A DNA stretch of 9,177 nucleotides from Fusobacteriaceae bacterium (GTDB lineage: Bacteria > Fusobacteriota > Fusobacteriia > Fusobacteriales > Fusobacteriaceae), in contig DAOUPY010000034.1 of assembly GCA_030625925.1 (NCBI GenBank), positions 1 through 9,177 on the forward strand, read 5' to 3'. Below, in pieces: positions 6,343-9,177 of the stretch. The number at the start of each line of letters is the position of its first letter. Position 1 is the first letter of the stretch. The translations under genes and the position numbers were made by a program. The notes under the pieces are model-generated. The model was not told where the DNA came from. It saw nothing but the letters and a program-made list of their open reading frames with translations, and ran no database searches.

Positions 6343-7080
6343 TTATCATCCTTTACAGGTTATAACATTTTTTCAAAGTTTTTTCAAGTTTTTTTTTATC
6401 ATCACTTGTTATTTATAATTGGATATTTTCTAATAAAATCATTCAACTTATCTTTTATTGCCCTTGATTATAATCCTTTAATTACTATAAGTTATCAACC
6501 TCAATAAATTCGACAGTTTATTATTCATCCCTTATTATTTATAATTACTATCTAAACTTATTCTCCCTTATTTCCTTGGTAATTCGAGCTTTGTTTATCA
6601 TCACTTTATTATTAACTTCATTTTAATACAATAAATATGGGGTTAATAATGTAATCCTTTATTTATTATATTTTTATTATTGACTGACCTTAGTAAAATT
6701 AGGAGAACTTTTATAATCATCTATTTATTATATTTTCATTATGTTTTCATTTAAGTTCTTAGGTCTTTTTTTTATCTTGATTTTATTGGCCTATTTTATA
6801 ATCACTTATAAAACATATTAATAATTATTTTAGCATCATCTATTTATTATAATCCTTTTTTTTATCTACCTATTATTTTTAAAGGGTTCTAATCAATCTA
6901 ACATATTTAAAGTTAAGAAAATATAGTCTAGAATTATAATCCTTTATTTATTATAATTCTTTCTTTTCTTTACTTTTTTTTAGCTCAATAAAAACAAGCT
7001 TTCTTTATAATCCTTTATTACACATAAAAAAAAACATCTCAATTTACAGGTTTAGTTATACAATCCTCTATTTATTATAA
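6343..7080 (+). repeat. Iteron array of a replication origin (copies B-M)
   Basis: Twelve further copies of the 23-bp element, all in the same direction, start at 6343, 6396, 6468, 6522, 6595, 6649, 6711, 6796, 6830, 6934, 7005 and 7058. Copy K (6934-6956) is the consensus: TTATAATCCTTT then ATTTATTATAA. The invariant core is ATC at positions 6-8. The last seven bases are usually TTATAA or TATAA-like; the copies at 6595 and 6796 are degenerate there. Weaker candidates follow at 7127, 7278 and 7311. Directly repeated sites beside an initiator gene are the hallmark of iteron-controlled origins. That these sites bind the initiator is inference; the repeats themselves are seen directly. Confidence 0.9.
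6359..6387 (-). promoter_or_regulatory. Promoter of the replication initiator gene, overlapping iteron B
   Basis: On the minus strand TTGAAA (complement of 6382-6387) and TATAAC (complement of 6359-6364) are spaced by 17 bases. The -10 lies inside iteron B (6343-6365), and transcription would start within that iteron. Binding of the initiator to B would therefore shut off its own promoter, the usual autoregulation in iteron plasmids. Confidence 0.7.
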
Positions 7081-7160
7081 AGAAATAAATTATTTTCTTT
7101 TCAAGGCCTTATATTTATTGATATTCATGCAATCTAATTATTTTTATAAAAAGCTCTACA

Positions 7161-7190
7161 TAATACATAAAACAATAATACATAAAACAA
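7161..7190 (+). repeat. Perfect tandem duplication of 15 bp
   Basis: TAATACATAAAACAA occurs twice in direct succession (7161-7175 and 7176-7190) with no mismatch. It lies in the AT-rich part of the origin region beyond the iterons. It could be part of the unwinding element, a binding site pair, or a recent slippage product. Confidence 0.9.
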
Positions 7191-7384
7191 CTATAAATAA
7201 TTAAAGATCGTTTAGTCTGTTATTAGATTATTTTTTTCTAAAAAATCAAAACCTTCTCAATCAATATCAATATCTTAATATAATCATCTCGATAAATACA
7301 GTCTAAATTTTCATAATCTTTTATCTATTCCATAAAGCCTCTATTTACTTAGATTAAAAAAACAACATGACGTTCCATAAAAAT

Positions 7385-7419
7385 AAAAAAAGGATAAGAC
7401 AGCATACATCTTACCCTTT
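7385..7419 (-). terminator. Rho-independent terminator of rlmL
   Basis: On the minus strand AAAGGGTAAGA (complement of 7409-7419) pairs with TCTTATCCTTT (complement of 7389-7399) across a nine-base loop, with one G-U pair, followed by TTTTATTTTTA. It starts eight bases after the rlmL stop codon and protects the origin from rlmL read-through. Confidence 0.85.
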
Positions 7420-7426
7420 AGAATAA

Positions 7427-8578
7427 TTAATCTTTTTTCAATCTTGGTGGTCTTTGACCATAATATTGATAATACCTGCATTTTAAATTACCATTATATA
7501 ATTTTCTATTTTTATCAGCTCTTTTATCAAATAGTTTTTCAAAACCATCATGGGAAGTAATTACATAATAAGACCATTTTTTCAATCTCATTCTACAAAT
7601 ATCTCCCAATGTTCTATATAACTTCTCCACTTGATCCAAATCAAATAAACGTTCTCCATAAGGTGGATTAGTAATAAGTGATCCATATTCAGCCATAGAT
7701 TCAAATTCTAATAAATGTTTTTGTTCAAATAATATATCATTTTCTACACCAGCTAATTTAGCATTTTCTATTGCAGTCTCAATAGTTTCACCGTTTAGAT
7801 CCGATCCATAGATTCTGACCTCTTTTTCATAATCTTCATGAGTAAAAGCTTCATCTCTGGCATCTAACCAAAGTTGTTCATCAATAATATGCCAATCTTC
7901 AGAAGCAAACCTTCTATTTACCCCAGGAGCGATGTTTCTAGCGATCATGGCAGCTTCTATCAGAATAGTTCCTGTACCACACATAGGATCAACAAGAGGA
8001 CGTTCTCCGCCATTCCATTTAGATAACTTAACAAGTGCTGCTGCCAAAGTTTCTTTCATAGGAGCTTCATTTAGATGAGCTCTATATCCCCTCTTATGTA
8101 AAGGCACACCAGAAGTATCGATCATAATTACAAAATTATCTTTATTTCCAATGATTTTTATCCTGTAAAGAGCTCCGTCTTCACTGAAATAATCATGTTT
8201 ATACTGAATCTTTAATTTTTCTACAATGGCTTTTTTGGCCATTCTCTGCATATCAGATTTTGAAAAAAGTTTACATTTAACAGAACTAACCCATGAAATT
8301 GGAAATTCTGCATTAATTGGTAAAACACTGATCCAGTCCAATGCTTTTACTTTTTCAAAATATTCATCCCAAGTAAGAGCCTTAAATTCTCCCATTTTCA
8401 GATAAACCCTGTCTGCCGTTCTCAGCCAAATGTTAGCTTTGATTATATCTTCTATCCCACCATCAAATTCAACCCTTCCATTGTGGGTAACAACATTTTT
8501 AAAACCTAAATCTTTTATTTCTTGTGCTAATATACTTTCTACTCCCATGGTGGCAGTAGCTATCAATGTATATGTCAT
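7427..8578 (-). CDS. rlmL: THUMP-domain class I SAM-dependent RNA methyltransferase (RlmL N-terminal / YpsC type)
   Basis: A 383-residue 23S rRNA guanine-N2 methyltransferase of the RlmL/YpsC family; E. coli RlmL modifies G2445. The N-terminal about 160 residues form the ferredoxin-like and THUMP RNA-binding part, starting with the typical TYTLIATATMGVESILAQEI. The catalytic domain shows HKRGYRAHLNEAPMKETLAAAL (161-182), SAM motif I DPMCGTGT (197-204), GSDLN (258-262) and catalytic NPPYGERL (304-311). Length matches single-domain Firmicute/Fusobacterial forms, not the fused E. coli RlmKL. The ATG (complement of 8576-8578) has AGGAGGAAG upstream. A copy of the 23-bp repeat overlaps the probable -10 (8593-8615). 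Target position in rRNA is inferred from the family. Confidence 0.9.
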   Translation of the reverse strand: MTYTLIATATMGVESILAQEIKDLGFKNVVTHNGRVEFDGGIEDIIKANIWLRTADRVYLKMGEFKALTWDEYFEKVKALDWISVLPINAEFPISWVSSVKCKLFSKSDMQRMAKKAIVEKLKIQYKHDYFSEDGALYRIKIIGNKDNFVIMIDTSGVPLHKRGYRAHLNEAPMKETLAAALVKLSKWNGGERPLVDPMCGTGTILIEAAMIARNIAPGVNRRFASEDWHIIDEQLWLDARDEAFTHEDYEKEVRIYGSDLNGETIETAIENAKLAGVENDILFEQKHLLEFESMAEYGSLITNPPYGERLFDLDQVEKLYRTLGDICRMRLKKWSYYVITSHDGFEKLFDKRADKNRKLYNGNLKCRYYQYYGQRPPRLKKD

Positions 8579-8592
8579 AATATCTTCCTCCT

Positions 8593-8615
8593 AATTCATC
8601 ACTTACAAATTATAA
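8593..8615 (+). repeat. 23-bp iteron-like element at the rlmL promoter
   Basis: Reads AATTCATCACTT then ACAAATTATAA, same direction as the origin iterons. Read leftward it carries TATAAT (complement of 8609-8614), a likely -10 for rlmL, and lies about 15 bases before the rlmL start codon. No strong -35 is visible. Confidence 0.7.
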
Positions 8616-8704
8616 TACTTTATATTTTAACATTATAATTAGGTTCATGCAAAGATATATTTTTTATTAGGGAACACCAGTGAGAATAATAAGATAAAAT
8701 AAAA

Positions 8705-8727
8705 ATATAATTAATAAGGGATTATAA
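8705..8727 (-). repeat. 23-bp iteron-like element, reverse orientation
   Basis: Reads ATATAATTAATA then AGGGATTATAA on the plus strand, the reverse complement of the consensus with few differences. First of three copies in the rlmL-BMP intergenic region. Confidence 0.75.
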
Positions 8728-8743
8728 GTTTAACTATTATGAA

Positions 8744-8766
8744 ATATAATAATACAGTGATGATAT
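8744..8766 (-). repeat. 23-bp iteron-like element, reverse orientation
   Basis: Reads ATATAATAATAC then AGTGATGATAT on the plus strand. It retains the TATAAT half and the GTGATGATA half seen reversed at the trmN6 and rlmL copies. It starts 39 bases after the copy at 8705. Confidence 0.65.
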
Positions 8767-8798
8767 CTTTGTAAAAGATCTTAAAATAAGACCCTTTT

Positions 8799-8821
8799 TT
8801 ATCATCCTTTAATAAATATAA
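8799..8821 (+). repeat. 23-bp iteron-like element, forward orientation
   Basis: Reads TTATCATCCTTT then AATAAATATAA. It faces the two reverse copies at 8705 and 8744, giving an inverted arrangement downstream of the BMP gene terminator. Confidence 0.75.
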
Positions 8822-8834
8822 TTTCCTGGATAAT

Positions 8835-8872
8835 AAAAAACAACTCAATAATATATTATTGAGTTGTTTTTT
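8835..8872 (-). terminator. Bidirectional Rho-independent terminator after the BMP-family gene
   Basis: AAAAAACAACTCAATAAT (8835-8852) is complementary to 8855-8872 over 18 bases, with A and T runs at the outer ends, so it works in both directions. It lies about 30 bases beyond the stop codon of the leftward BMP gene. Confidence 0.9.
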
Positions 8873-8903
8873 TAGTTTAAATTATTATCATTATTTAGAG
8901 ATT

Positions 8904-9177
8904 TTATTCTGAAACTATGATTTTTCCAGAAATAATATCTTTTGTCATTTTATCTAATTTAGCTAATTTATTAGAACCGATAAGTTTCTTAGTATGGTTA
9001 AAATCAGTCAGAGAAACGCCATTTTCAGCCAGCCCGGATTGTCTATATCCCTCTTTAAATCTATCTTCTTTAACTTCTTTAGTCAGATTATAAACAGCGT
9101 TATCGATTCTGACACGAACAGAAGTTAAAATACGACCTGGAACTTCTCCATCTTGGTCTACATCAGATCCAATAGCA
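8904..9177 (-). CDS. C-terminal part of a BMP-family (PnrA/TmpC/Med-like) nucleoside-binding lipoprotein
   Basis: The last 90 codons are present; the gene runs off the right edge. The sequence starts AIGSDVDQDGEVPGRILTSV, followed by RVRIDNAVYNLTKEV. This is the conserved region of the BMP (basic membrane protein) family, in which the G-x-D-x-DQ segment belongs to the nucleoside-binding site and 'LTS..KR.D.AVY' follows it. It ends DIISGKIIVSE, again family-typical ('..I..G.I.VP'). Members are extracytoplasmic substrate-binding lipoproteins of ABC importers for purine nucleosides. Signal peptide and lipobox lie outside the window. Codon use (GCT, GGT, CGT, GTT-rich) looks like that of a highly expressed gene compared with its neighbours. 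Confidence 0.85.
   Translation of the reverse strand, partial: AIGSDVDQDGEVPGRILTSVRVRIDNAVYNLTKEVKEDRFKEGYRQSGLAENGVSLTDFNHTKKLIGSNKLAKLDKMTKDIISGKIIVSE

Larger units (their letters stand above)
6305..7426. other. Probable replication origin region (non-coding, 1.1 kb)
   Basis: No gene is seen on either strand. The region holds the initiator promoter, the iteron array (6318-7080, with possible degenerate copies to about 7333), a perfect tandem 15-bp duplication at 7161-7190, and a very AT-rich tail (about 7081-7385) that could be the duplex-unwinding part. The rlmL terminator closes it at 7385-7419. No good DnaA box is visible inside it; the nearest are weak (TTATCAACC at about 6492, TTATCTACC at about 6862). 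The exact melting site cannot be placed by eye. Confidence 0.75.

Noticed and set aside
6318..7080. Could the repeated 23-mers be a CRISPR array?
   Set aside because: Repeats are imperfect, spacers range from about 2 to 81 bp and are AT-rich, and no cas genes are present. Spacing follows the DNA helix, as expected of protein-binding iterons.

Overview
The window is very AT-rich, with strong Shine-Dalgarno sites and compact low-GC coding style. Gene content and protein sequence character suggest a member of the Fusobacteriota of the Ilyobacter / Propionigenium / Psychrilyobacter type. This placement is an inference; no rRNA or other definitive marker is present.

Layout. Positions 1-59 hold the start of a leftward gene, probably a flavoprotein oxidoreductase subunit. 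A gene-poor AT-rich stretch follows, then a small rightward membrane-protein ORF (495-689) and a strong bidirectional terminator (746-780). Next are two leftward genes: a PHP-domain phosphoesterase (849-1595) and a TrmN6-like tRNA methyltransferase (1715-2500). An intergenic region (2527-2813) contains a GC-rich hairpin patch behind a good rightward promoter, possibly an undescribed small RNA. A leftward operon follows with its own consensus promoter: uridine kinase (udk), exonuclease III (xth) and a small STAS-like DUF4325-type protein. Then come a leftward replication-initiator gene (4574-6304), a 1.1-kb non-coding region (6305-7426), an RlmL-type rRNA methyltransferase (7427-8578), another repeat-bearing intergenic region, and the C-terminal end of a BMP-family nucleoside-binding lipoprotein (8904-9177).

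Main finding. The 1.1-kb region upstream of the initiator gene is an iteron array. At least thirteen copies of a 23-bp element (left half TTATMATCMYYT, right half about ATTTATTATAA) all point the same way. Their spacing falls on near-integral DNA helical turns. With the initiator this looks like a complete iteron-type replication origin. The initiator promoter overlaps one copy, which suggests autoregulation.

The same 23-bp element also lies outside the origin: as an inverted pair at the end of trmN6, over the start region of trmN6, at the initiator stop codon, at the start of rlmL, and as a three-copy cluster at 8705-8821. Several of these overlap likely -10 elements or ribosome binding sites of housekeeping genes. 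This raises the possibility that the initiator, or another factor using the same site, also controls or is titrated by neighbouring genes. Housekeeping genes (udk, xth, trmN6, rlmL) around an iteron origin suggest a secondary chromosome (chromid) or large plasmid rather than a small plasmid. No partition (parA/parB) genes are visible here.
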